Part shown: positions 11,501 through 21,873 of the stretch, in pieces
Layout of the letters: each line of letters opens with the position of its first letter
How positions within the stretch are numbered: the first letter of the stretch is position 1
Assembly: GCF_000003855.2 (NCBI RefSeq)
Contig: NW_003101675.1
Span: forward strand, 327,113 to 391,112
Origin: Blastomyces gilchristii SLH14081
Lineage: Eukaryota; Ascomycota; Eurotiomycetes; Onygenales; Ajellomycetaceae
DNA length: 64,000 nucleotides
Reading direction: 5' to 3'
The notes under the pieces: model-generated
What the model saw: the letters and a program-made list of their open reading frames with translations, nothing else
Told to the model about the DNA's origin: nothing
Database searches by the model: none
Translations under genes and position numbers: made by a program

Positions 11501-12368
11501 GATTACCCTCGTATGCCCAGCTGCGTTCAATCCTGAACAGGTCCGTGCCGCATTTGTCCGGTGCTTCGCAAGTCTGCTCTACACATATAAGAAGTTTCTC
11601 CGACCTGCAACGGGGGACAAGAAAAAGGCCGGTATGAGTTACACTTTCAACATGGATGCATTTCTCAAAAGCTTGCCACACGAGCACGCGGAATACATGA
11701 CTATACTCCAACAAACGCAAGGTATGTTGGACATAAGACACCCGCAATTATATATTAGTATCCAAACATGCCCCTCGCCAAGAGCCACGACTGATGTTGT
11801 CTAAATCTATAATTCTAACATTTCTTCGCAGGGTTCAATGAGTTTATCAGCGAGCGCGAACAATCATCTCTTTCATCCAGAGATCCCCGAGTTACGCTGT
11901 TTGACGAGATTATATTATCAAAACGCAACCGCGGCCGAACATCGATCTTCTCAGGTCGCATGACAACCAATTTCTTATCGGATACGTCAGACCATCTCTG
12001 GCGCTCGGCAAGCGCAACTTATATACCCAGCAGCCTGCATCAGGCCACCAACTCAAATGATTGGAAAAGCGCCGTTGCGAGAGGTTAGTTTAATGCTAGC
12101 CTTCTTTCCTGCTTTTATTTTTATTTCCCCTTGCAGAAATACATCGTCGAATTCATCTCTGAATATACACCTATACTTTATTGTTTTGATTTTATTGACA
12201 CTTTGTTTCGCTAACCTTTTCTCGATAGCTCCCGCAAAGCTGGATCCGAACCACATGGAAGAGCCGCGCATGATTCAAGGGGCAACCCGAATATCCAAAA
12301 CTACAAATAACGCGAGAAGAAAACCGGTCCCTAAGTTTCAAAATGACAACGTTGGTTGGCCGCCCTAG
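8590..12368 (+). CDS. DENN-domain protein with embedded C1 zinc finger, putative Rab GEF (about 1106 aa)
   Basis: Proposed exons: 8590-9196, 9286-10262, 10309-10314, 10383-11721, 11832-12083 and 12229-12368 (TAG). Introns at 9197, 11722 and 12084 are ordinary GT-AG. The protein has a Ser-rich N-terminus (1-210); a uDENN region near 260-320 (WHGFAMTSGDG, VCVTIWIPL); a Glu-rich helical stretch; the central DENN block (YILVESRIILLSSH, GVFIPILPARLIQALEAPCP) from 531; a long Ser/Pro linker; a C1 finger matching H862-x12-C875-x2-C878-x10-C889-x2-C892-x4-H897-x2-C900-x7-C908; and dDENN from about 915 (FASLLYTYKKFL, TQGFNEFI). DENN proteins load GTP on Rab GTPases in membrane traffic; the C1 finger suggests lipid binding or a structural role. 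The junction at 10,262-10,383 is abnormal: a simple 10,314/10,383 splice shifts the frame by one base. The model given restores Phe-Glu between DRL and YIL. An alternative is a single intron 10,263-10,382 lacking those two residues. Start at 8590 is the first ATG of the frame. Confidence 0.85.
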
Positions 12369-13370
12369 TTGGCCGCCCTAGTTGCCTAAGCGCCCGCATC
12401 AAAGACGAGGAGGTTTGAGAGCGATCAGCTCTCTTATTTATCTATCTATCTATCTATTTATCTCTTTTCCGGACTTGTGATTCGTCCCCTTTTTGCTCTA
12501 CACTTATTACTACGTTTCATGATATCCCCAATACCCTCTTCTCCTATTTTGCGCTTGTGTTCTCTTTCCCTACTCTCATTAGAATTGCCTTCGAAAATCT
12601 ATGACCCAATTCCGCTAAATCTCCATGCCCGTCTCCTTTTTTGTCTTGGAGAACCATGACCATTGATTCTTCTCCCCTTTTTTATTATTTAAAAACCATC
12701 TATACCTGTGTATGGCTCTTTCATTTTGTCCCACTTCTTGTTTTTGATCGGACAGGTGGATTGGAAATCTCCGTTTTGCCCATGTCTGCTGCCAAATTGC
12801 TGCTGCCAAATTGTTTGTTACACTTCTCCTTCATTGTGGCACTGATCATATTCTTGGGTTATTTGAAACCCGCTGTGGGAATGGGAAGTGTCCTATTTTT
12901 TGATTCTGTTGGCATATTCAGATTTGGTTTTTGCCTGCTTGCGTGTTTCGATTTTGATATTGATTTGTGATTTTTTTCCTCCCCCTTTCGTTAATTTTCC
13001 CACTTCTTGTTTTCACCGCGTGCTTATTGAAATACGTCCTTTAATAGTTCCTCCTTTTCTTCATTAACTTTGTTTGTTCTACTACCCGTTGTTCCGTTGC
13101 TCATATCATAATTCCCCGCCCTGAAGGTTCTCTTTCTTCTTATGCACGCAGTGTTCTCTCTTACCTATCCGTGTGCCAACTGCGCTTTGATCACACATCC
13201 CGCCCTGTCCCTCTTCTGCCCAAGTCTACGCCATGTAGAAAATCGCATATAAGACGAAAATTGCACAAAATGTAATTTATGTGGTTGTATGATATAAAAT
13301 ATTATGATTACTATACTGTGATGTGAGAAAATAGAAAATGCGCTAGACATATCCCGTCTCTGTAAACCTA
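12369..13370. other. 3' UTR and edge of the gene-rich domain
   Basis: The DENN stop codon sits in a duplicated GTTGGCCGCCCTA motif. Pyrimidine-rich DNA with a TATC-type microsatellite (about 12,437-12,462) follows. Open frames here are low-complexity and carry no domain. GC content falls abruptly near 13,370, where the transposon-filled domain begins. Confidence 0.5.
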
Positions 13371-13467
13371 TTTCAATGAACTTTAATTATTAATATTTCA
13401 AGAATTTTCATTGAAAAGTGTTCTAAAAAAGAATATAATAACTTATATATATAACCGTGCCATGCTT

Positions 13468-13487
13468 ACTCACTCTCTCTAGTGAGT
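13468..13487. repeat. Short perfect inverted repeat
   Basis: ACTCACT and AGTGAGT flank a 6-nt CTCTCT spacer, about 90 bp before the Fot1-like coding remnant. It may belong to the element's terminal region; no matching copy was found at the other end. Confidence 0.4.
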
Positions 13488-13577
13488 GCGCCACAGTGTA
13501 CAGAAAACAATATCATACAGAAAATATTATCAATATCTTCATTCTTCATCTTCAAATAATCATCATTAATTATAATC

Positions 13578-14214
13578 ATGTCTAAATCTTCTAATTACAC
13601 TGAGAAGCAGTTGCAAAGAGCTATTAACATATATAAAAGTAATTTAAAATTAAAAATCACATCTCTGTTACAAGAATTCAAAGTCTCATATATTATCTTA
13701 TATAAGAGAATCAACAGAAAGAAATCAAGAACTATGAGAGTTTCACTGAATAGAGCATTGAATAACAGTTAGAAAGATAATTAAGATATGAATTCATCAG
13801 TTGAATATTAATTTTTACCTGCTCATTATCAAGTATATCAAAGCTGCTGTAAATCACATATTGAGACAGTATTATACAGATTCAGGGACTGCATCTCTCA
13901 CAGTAAGTAAGATATAGATATATCAATTTATCAAACATTTGTCAGATTATAAACAGATCAAGCAAAAGCTTATAAATTCAAAATAGATATCTTATAAGAA
14001 TATAAGCTTCATTATCAACTGATTTAATTAATATAAAGCTGTCTTTAATTAACATCATTTTTTTCACTGTAATATCTACAACTTCAATGAGATTGAATTT
14101 CAAGAAGAAGAATAATGTGAACAGTGAATTATAATCATCTTTAAAGATATGAACTCTGTCATACAGTTATTATACTTCTGCAGATTAATAACAGTGATAA
14201 AGTGTGTTAATACA
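13578..14214 (+). pseudogene. Fot1/pogo-like DNA transposase, N-terminal part, broken
   Basis: An open 64-codon start encodes a helix-turn-helix (psq/CENP-B type): YTEKQLQRAINIYKS, then ITSLLQEFKVSYIILYKRIN. Downstream, with several stops, the reading continues toward the catalytic core, including a decayed NFNEIEF motif near 14,080-14,100 (the Fot1 DE-G-F region that carries the first catalytic Asp). The gene is then cut by a MITE at 14,223 and resumes at 20,901. Cut-and-paste Tc1/mariner-pogo transposases of this type are common in filamentous fungi. Terminal repeats were not identified. Confidence 0.7.
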
Positions 14215-14723
14215 GATAATACTAGACTGACTGTGTAACTATATCTAAGATCAGAATCAGAATATTTAACGATTTTATTATTAATTTAATTAATTTTATT
14301 ACACAGTTTTAACATTAGATAGTAGTTTTATACTGTCTTAGTAAGACTTACTGTCTACTTTTATCACATTTTTTAAATAACATTATGATTTTCACTTCTT
14401 AATTTAAATTATTTTTATTACTTTAAATGACTTTAAATCTCATTTAATTGTTATTAAAAAGTATTACTTTTTAAAAAATTAAAAATAGTCTAAAAAAACC
14501 TTAAAATGTCTAAAAATAGTGACTTTATACTAAGAATGAAATTAAATGAGATTAAATGAAATCACTTTCTTATTTTTTCTAAGTCATAATCTCATTTTAA
14601 GATCTGATGAATAGTCACTTTACATGTTTTTTTAAGAATTAGTCTCAGTGAGATTTATATCAAGAAATGTATAAGATCAGATTAAATGAAATTAAATATA
14701 AAATTCATAGTCTCAGTAATCAG
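14215..14723. mobile_element. MITE copy 1 (hAT-type, 505 bp), left 501 bp with its left target duplication
   Basis: The element starts TAGACTGAC at 14,223 and belongs to a family of 504-507 bp seen four more times (41,459, 46,378, 47,637 and 59,948). Its last four bases (TCTA) lie at 20,889-20,892 because a hAT element jumped in at 14,724. The flanks GATAATAC (14,215-14,222) and GATGACAC (20,893-20,900) form an 8-bp target duplication differing by two transitions. It has no coding capacity. It sits inside the Fot1-like transposase gene. Confidence 0.85.
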
Positions 14724-15180
14724 TAGACTGACTGTGTGACTGTGTCTAAGACCAGAATCAAACTTTATAGTTATTATATTGTCTAAAAGCATTACTTCTG
14801 ATCATGATTTGTGTTCATCACATTGATCTCAAATCATGTTATTTTAAACATTAAAGATTTCAGATTCACTTTTTAAATAAAAATCTAGTCTCAGATAAAG
14901 AATATATTTGAATTCTTAGTCACATTTTCATTCTGATTTCATTATTGAGAATGATATTAAATGAGACTATGAAATCATTTCTTACTTACATAATATTATA
15001 ATATAGTACTCATTTATTGAAAATTTAACAGAGAGTATTATCAAATATTATTACTTTTCTAAACACAGATCATAATTCATATAATTTTAATTATGAAAAA
15101 AATATAAAATATAAAAAAAAAACAAAAAACAAAAAACAAAACAAAAACAAGAAAAAATCACAATAAAAAAAAAAAAAGAG

Positions 15181-15535
15181 AGTCTCAGTGGCCGAATGGT
15201 TAATGCGGCCACCTAGTAGCACCTTGGCGTGGGAAACCAAGGCGCGTGGGTTCGAAACCCGCAGAGGATACATTAAATCCGGAACTCAAGCACCTCAGGT
15301 TTCTAATAAATACAGAGGTGTACAAATCACTTCAATGAATCACTCTATGTTCCTGGGCTGGGAAGTTATTATCGTATGTATCTAATTGTCACTTCTTTGT
15401 ATTTTTCTATGTTCTTGTTATCTTGACATGGTCTCAACACCTGTATTTCCTTCTGTATAATTAACACTTGATCTGTATTTAACATCATACAAGAACTCAT
15501 TATAAGCTCCGCTTGCATATGAGTATAATGAAAGT

Positions 15536-15559
<24 letters not shown>
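15181..15559 (+). mobile_element. tRNA-derived SINE copy 1, best preserved
   Basis: A GC-rich head of about 90 bp has a Pol III A box (TGGCCGAATGG) and B box (GGTTCGAAACC) spaced like a tRNA gene. It is followed by about 240 bp of unrelated body and an (AAT)n tail. Target duplication AAAAAAAGAG borders both sides. Two further diverged copies lie at 43,403 and 44,155. The head does not fold into a canonical tRNA (weak acceptor stem), so I do not call it a functional tRNA gene. Its CpG sites persist, unlike the hAT DNA around it. Confidence 0.8.
15189..15259 (+). promoter_or_regulatory. Internal RNA polymerase III promoter of the SINE
   Basis: A box at 15,189-15,199 and B box at 15,249-15,259 both match the eukaryotic tRNA-gene consensus (TRGYNNANNNG and GWTCRANNC). 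The spacing of about 50 bp is normal. Confidence 0.75.
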
Positions 15560-15566
<7 letters not shown>

Positions 15567-15569
15567 GAG

Positions 15570-18300
15570 AAAGACAAAAAAAAGAAAAGAAAAAGAATAA
15601 AATAAAAAATAAAAATAAAAAAAATCAAGATTACAGAGCTGTAGCATCTCTAAAATACTTACTTCTCAGAGTTTTTACAATGTTTATTATCAACTGTGTA
15701 TCTCTTATAGTGAGAGTAACATAGCTGCAATGAGTTATTATCTTAATATTATTTAATAAATAATCAGTATATATCTGTATAAATGTGAATAATTAGAAAA
15801 TATACACTTAAAAAGTGTGATCAGAGTGAACTCTGCTATCACTTAAATGATATCAAGAGTAGAATGCTGAAATCAATGATTTCTCTCATTAATTTCACAG
15901 ATAAGATATGTAAAGATGATCTTGAGAAATATAAAATTCTCTGACTTCTGATAAAAACAGATCTCACAGAGAGACTCTATTTTTATAATATCAGAGACTG
16001 AGTGTTATTAAAAAGAATTACTTTCATACAATGTATATATACTTACTGCAGTGATTTACTCTCTGTGTATATAACTAAGAGTTGCAGCTTTCTCACATTA
16101 TACAGCTCTCTCTGAAATACTACTGTCAGTTTACAACTCATGCAGTCTCTCAGTTCAGTATGCACTGTATATATACAGCTCTGCATGCTGAGACTGTGTT
16201 AATCATTATAATCTGATATAATACTTACTTTTCACAGATCATGTTTCATTTGAGAAGAAAGAGAGAAGATATGACTGTTATTTTATTAAGACAGAAATGA
16301 ATAATTAGTATTATTGAATGTAATTTAATTCATCTGTATTTAAAATTTGATTAGTCTATACTCTTCAATTTGAGAGTTTCTAAGAGTGTTTTAATAGTTT
16401 TCATACCAGCTTGAACTTAGTAATGAGTTGAAGAAGAAGAGAAAAGAGAGAAGAAAGAAATGAGAATTACTTATCTTTATAATATGAAAACAGAGAATCA
16501 CTGTAATCATTCTCTCTAACAATAAAGATCTGTTTTCTGCATGTATCTCTGATATAGATTATATAATAAATGCATACAAAGAATATCAATAGTGCATGTA
16601 TTGAATGAAGATAATATTGCTATATAATACTGTAGCTGTTTCTGTACATCTCTGAAAACTGTTAATAGTTTCTTTGTCTCTTTATACTTAATAAGTTAAT
16701 AATATATTTCAATGCACTCTCTCTTTCATTATTATTATTATCACTATTATCATCATCATCATTATCATGATTATTATTATTATCATTATTATTATCATTA
16801 TTATATCATTGCTAGCTGTCTCTTCTATCTTCATCTCTTCTTAATACTTATTAAAATGAATCATGTTATCTCTCTTCAAATATTCTGCGGTCCTGCAGAT
16901 CACCAAGACATGTGAGCACTGTCACAGATTGAAGAAAGAGAAGAAGAAGATATTTAAGTACAGAGAGACAGATTGTAAGATATATTATAATATCTTGAAG
17001 AGACTTCATAAGAAAGCAGAATGATAATGATTTTAAGTAACACTTCTGATAGATTTAGACTGAACTAAGTATAGAAATAATGCAGATAATACTGTCTGTG
17101 AGAGATTAAAAAAGAAGACAGTGAAGAGTCTTATACAGTAGCAGTAAAATCAGAAGAAGTTCTGAGAATGATTTAAGACTAAGATAGAGAGAGAGAGAGA
17201 GAAGAAGAGTATTACTGTAAATAAACAGTAATAGAAGAAGATTGAGAAGATATTAAAGTGAGAGATAAAGAAGTCAAAACTGATAAGTTTTTTATTAAGA
17301 GATAATAATTTTTGATAACACTTCTGTTCTCTAATTAATTAGCAGAAGATGACAGAGAAGAAGAGAATTAAGACCTTGTTCAGATCTCAAATGTGCTTCA
17401 TAATTCAGAACATTGAGAAGACAGTTCTGCTCTCTGAGCATGTCAATCTGCTTATTACTAAGGTGAAACCTGAGACAGTAGATCAGAAAATACAGGATTT
17501 TGAGATACAGATTAATCTGACTGAAGAAAAGCAGTGAAAACTCTTCTCTGAAAAGACAGCAGAGAGAGATTTTGAGATGATTATTATCTCAAATAAGAAG
17601 AAGAAGAAGAAGAATGAGAATGAGAAGTGAATTATAAAGAATGATAAGAAGAATGAGAAAGAGAAGAAAGATAATAAGTAGAAAAAGATTTTTTCTTTTT
17701 ATATTAGTTAGTTATAAGTTTATAACTATTAGTTAATAATTGAAATTAATTTTAAGTTTTCAAAAATTATTGTATAAGTTGTAATCAATTATTAATATCA
17801 GGAATAATATATATATATATATTCAACTATCATATCATCATAATGTATAAGTATCAACATTTTTTCAATATTAATATTCACAATATTAATATATTTTTAA
17901 TAATATCATCTAATAATGTAATTTGATAATACTCTCTTTCATAATATTAATATATTTCAAGAAATATAATAGACATTAATCAAGATTATTTATTTACTTT
18001 TATACATCAATGATATTCAATCTGAGTTAGTACTAAAATTATAACTAAGCTAAGAAAGAAGATTATTTTCTCTTATATTAATTCTTCTTACACATATCAG
18101 TGATCAGTTATTGAAAATAAATTATTATCTTTCTTAAATTATTATTATATTTTCTGAATGCACTTCTTTCACTTCTTTTACTTCTATTGAAGATTCATAA
18201 ACTCTTTAAGAAATCACTGTGAATTACAAAGTCTATGTTATTTACAATTCAACACAGAATGCTCTCTTTCAATTATAATGAATAATCACTTTATTCTTCA
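15570..18300 (+). other. Uncharacterised interior of the hAT element
   Basis: This stretch lies between the SINE and the recognisable transposase. It holds short microsatellites (TTA/CAT repeats near 16,725-16,800) and purine-rich coding-like DNA at 16,870-17,690: a CxxC/H-containing segment (ITKTCEHCHRLKKEKKK) and an open frame at 17,349-17,537 that continues as a Lys/Glu-rich coiled-coil-like tail. It could be the N-terminal zinc-finger exon of the transposase or an extra gene. I do not recognise a family. Confidence 0.35.
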
Positions 18301-20420
18301 TATCTGATTTCAGGTCATGAAATTTATGAAAAACTCAATATAAACACTGAGATAAACTATGAAATAATTATTAATAGATTATATTACAGATTACTGAAGA
18401 GTTATCTCTCTACTATAATTACTGTAACTCTATTCAGAAATATTTATCATGAATTAATTATAGTTTTGAAGGAATTTTCTGACATCTGAAGTTATCAGAA
18501 TGCAGATAATAAAAGAAATATAATCAGAAAATTACTACTGAGCTAATAAGTTACTTTATTAGATAATGATTTTTGATAATACTAACTTTCTAATTTGAAG
18601 AAAATTATATGAAAATAATCATGTATCAGTACTCTGATTTCATAACTCTTATCTGATAACTTTTATAAATAATTACTTTATATATATATGTCTCTGAATC
18701 TTTCTCTTCAATTAATTGAAAACTCTGAATTCTGAACACTTCTTCAAATACTTAATTTAAATCTTTATATTTCACATCAATTCTGTCTTCAGTTTAATCT
18801 TGAGATATATTACAAAGTTAATATACAATATCTAGAATCAGAGTTGAAGAATTATTGAAGAGTGTCTCTTACAGTAAATGCATGAACTAGTACAAACAAT
18901 CTTACATTTATAAGAGTTATATGTTATTACATTGATGAGAACTGAACTTATCAAGAGACATTAATTAAATTTGAATCATTGATCAGTAGTTATACTGAGA
19001 ATTATATAATAGAGATATTAATAACTGTGATTAAAAATAACTATTGAGATATTAGTCTCAGTCTTCTTACAATTATAACTGATAATGCTGCAAATAACTA
19101 CACTATGATGAATAGCTTGAAGTAAAAATTAGCTTTGTATTTCTGAAATAATAAACAAGGTCATATTCTCTGCATTGCTTATGTGATTCAACTTGTAATA
19201 TAAACACTGATAAAGAATCTTGACATTAAGATAAAAATAATAAGATGACTAATTCTTGAGATGAGAATGAGATGAAAGTAATTACTCAAGTAACTTTTAT
19301 ATTCACTTTATAAAAGATAATGTTTTTTAATAACACTTTTTAATATTGCTTTTTAATAATGCTTTTTAATAACACTACTGTTAATTTTGAATAGATTAAC
19401 TAATAATTTAAATATCACAGATTCAAAACATTGTTAATGCAATTTATATCTTCTCTAAATAATAATAATAATTTCATGATATTTAATAAACAAATAAATC
19501 AGTCACATCACTGAATATGATACAGAATATTAGAATATAGTAAAGTTCAATATATAAGATAACTATTCAGACTCTTCAATTATATTAGATAATTAATTAT
19601 TGAGTGTAACACTCTGATCAGAAAAAGATTCAGATATTGAAACTTTCTAATATGAAGTGAACTCAGTTGAAATATGTAATTAATTTACTGTTTCAGTTTT
19701 ATAAGATAATAAAGACAGTCTCAATTACTTGTACATTAATGCTGCAGTCAGCCTGATAAGTGTATAACAGTTTATTTACTTATCTTAAGAAGCAGTTAAA
19801 TCACTTAAAAAGAAATTCAGTCTAGAATGATACTATAGCACAGACTATTATTACTGTAAGAATTAAACTGGTATATTACTACAGCAAAACTGAACAATCT
19901 TTTACAGAGTACTATACTATAGCAGCTCTACTAGATCTCTTCTGTTAAGTTAATATCTACACTTCTCAAGATTGAACAGAGAAGAAATGAGACTTATATA
20001 TTAAATTAGTCTGAGACTACTACAATATTAACTATCAGAGATTTGAATAAGCAGATGTTAGAGATGTGAAGACAGTGTAATACAATTCTCTAGTAAGTAA
20101 TAATCTTTGATAATACTTCATATTATATAGAACTATAATACTAACTTTAAAATAGAACTTACATACATTGATTGCAACTGAAAATCAGGTAAAACTACAT
20201 ACTTATAAAACTGAATTTGACTGCTATTTTCAAGATAATTCAATAAATGTATATATTAAATCAATTCTAGAGTTATGAAAAATTGTTGAGAGTATATATT
20301 CAACTGTTGCACTGATAATATATAATATTCTGACAATTTCATTGACAGAGATGAGAATAGAGTGAAAGTTCAACTCAAGCTGAGATATTTATCACTATCA
20401 CTGAGAATAGTTACAAGAAG
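18301..20420 (+). pseudogene. hAT transposase remnant
   Basis: With stops ignored, + strand reading at 18,860-19,200 gives the hAT core: a SLTVNA-stop-TSTNN segment (normally an Asp-Ala-Trp-Thr-Ser motif), a VICYYIDEN segment, TDNAANNYTMM, and an IAYVIQLVI stretch (normally C-x-AH). Near 19,900-20,020 the dimerisation-region pattern follows (Ala-Leu-Leu-Asp-Leu then a Trp-rich segment). Many TGA/TAA stops make it non-functional. These transposases catalyse cut-and-paste movement with 8-bp duplications, as found at the element's ends. Confidence 0.75.
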
Positions 20421-20880
20421 AAACAATCAAGAAACTCATGATTATAAAATATAGAATTATCAGATAGTTTAATATCTCTGATCACAGTATATCAGAGAAG
20501 TATAGTTTTCATAAGAAAGTAAAGAATAAACTTGTATAAGAATGTATTTAGTTGTTTCATGAGCATTATTAATAATTATTATCAAATTCTGATTATATAA
20601 GTAATCACTGAATGAATTGAATAAGACTGAATTTGATCTTCAGTCTCAGTCTCATTCTGATTTTGAAAGAATGATCATCTTTCACAGTTTATTCTGAGAA
20701 ATTACTCTCATTTCACTGTTCTTGAATTAAATCTGGTCATTTTTCATACCATTTCTCTCAGAAATGATTCATTTTCAGATTTTTTTAAGGCTTGGTTCTG
20801 GTGAGACTCACACTAAGAAATGTATAGAACCAGACCAAATGAGATCAAATGTGAAATTCATGATTCTAGAGATCAGTCTA

Positions 20881-20900
20881 GTAATCAGTCTAGATGACAC
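20881..20900. repeat. Right hAT target duplication, end of MITE 1, and right MITE duplication
   Basis: Twenty bases read in order as GTAATCAG (hAT duplication), TCTA (final bases of the interrupted MITE) and GATGACAC (right MITE duplication). This small junction proves the insertion order Fot1, then MITE, then hAT. Confidence 0.85.
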
Positions 20901-21230
20901 AGTTTTAAATTTATTGATTATAATAAAATCAAAGATTCATCTAGAGAATTAATATATATACTTCAGCTTATCGAACAACTACATTATCACTGTATTCATG
21001 TCTGGCTTTACAAATGATGAGATTGAATTTGAACGAATGAAGCAGTTTAATAAGATGATAAAAAAGCATTAAATAAGCAGTTATCAACTGCTATTAATAA
21101 ATAATTATAATTCTCATCTTATAGAAGAATTCATTCAATACTGTAGTATTTATAAAATTATTCTGTTCAGATTCTTATCTCATATAAGTTATATTCTATA
21201 ATCTCTTCATGATATACAGAAGTTGATCTG
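20901..21230 (+). pseudogene. Fot1/pogo-like transposase, C-terminal catalytic part, broken
   Basis: Continuation of the gene begun at 13,578, displaced 6.7 kb by the MITE and hAT insertions. Reading gives the typical Fot1 block: GFTNDEIEFE near 21,010, LLLINNYNSHLIEEFIQYC near 21,085-21,145 (where the family has catalytic Asp residues, here partly changed to Asn/Tyr), then a decayed HTSYILQPLD-like end. Two stop codons are TGA/TAA at Trp/Gln positions. Homology ends near 21,230. Confidence 0.75.
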
Positions 21231-21530
21231 AGCAGATGAGCTCTCTTATCATGAACTCGCTCAATTTTTCGAATAAGAACTCGCTGATAGATTCATCAAA
21301 AAGCCCTCAATAATATGAGTATTTTGACCCCATCGCTGACCGCAAACCCCGTGTGATGGTGAAGTTAATCAGCCAAACATGAACCATTCATTGTTCAAAA
21401 CTCCTGTATGGGATTATCCCCTGTTCACCCCTATCACATCACAACCCCGGCCCAAATTGCCATATGAATCATAAGGTGAAGAGACCTAGTTATATACAAC
21501 AATCTTCTTGATTTTGAAAGATCTTTGATC
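21231..21530. other. GC-retaining island of unknown origin
   Basis: About 250 bp (21,235-21,480) with many CpG and CpC sites (for example CCCCGGCCC) in otherwise CpG-free DNA. I found no second copy in the window and no LTR or TIR signature. It could be the 5' leader of LINE A, a short single-copy fragment, or a piece of host DNA. Confidence 0.4.
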
Positions 21531-21547
21531 TGTAATTGTGAAGATAT

Positions 21548-21873
21548 CTGAGAAGTAATCTTCATAAAAACCCTGTCTATCTTTGATATTTTAAAACATC
21601 AACACTATGTCTCACTCTCATACTGTTCTTCTCAATCTGACTCATTCTTAGCAGAAAAATACAAAAAGATATCTTGATAATAATATTAAGTATATAATCA
21701 ACAGATATATCTGAAGTGTAATCTCTATGAAAACTCTGTCTATCTTTAATGTATTAAGACATTAATTTCAAGTCTCACTCTTGTATCACTTCTCTTAATC
21801 TGACTCATTCTCAGCAGAAAAATATAAAAAAATATCTCAGTAAAAGTATTGAATATATGATCAGCAGACAATG
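21548..21873. repeat. Two ~163-bp tandem units in the LINE A 5' region
   Basis: Units starting at 21,548 and 21,711 share the order CTGA-AGT-AATCT, CCCTGTCTATCTTT-like, GTCTCACTC, CAATCTGACTCATTCT and GCAGAAAAATA. LINE B carries one such unit at its 5' end. The layout resembles monomer promoters of mammalian L1; promoter function is inferred. Confidence 0.7.

Larger units (their letters stand above)
14724..20880 (+). mobile_element. hAT-family DNA transposon, 6157 bp, decayed
   Basis: Termini TAGACTGA and TCAGTCTA are inverted repeats, flanked by an exact 8-bp target duplication GTAATCAG (14,716-14,723 and 20,881-20,888). The first ~35 bp and last ~100 bp match the MITE family, so this or a close relative is the probable autonomous partner. 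The interior carries a hAT transposase remnant (18,301-20,420) and a SINE (15,181). Eight-bp duplications are diagnostic of hAT elements. It landed four bases from the right end of an older MITE of its own family. Confidence 0.85.

Noticed and set aside
12057..12368. Independent small gene ending at 12,368
   Set aside because: Its frame coincides with the last DENN exon, and the upstream part is a 145-nt intron with a GCTAAC branch site.
15181..15272. Functional tRNA gene
   Set aside because: A and B boxes are good, but the acceptor stem pairs poorly, no proper anticodon arm folds, and two diverged copies with AAT tails and target duplications show it is a SINE head.
16712..16915. His/Tyr-rich 67-codon frame
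   Set aside because: It is the translation of a TTA/CAT microsatellite inside the hAT element.
21235..21480. Extension of the Fot1 transposase C-terminus
   Set aside because: A frame stays partly open, but the sequence does not resemble the pogo/Fot1 C-terminal region and the composition changes abruptly.
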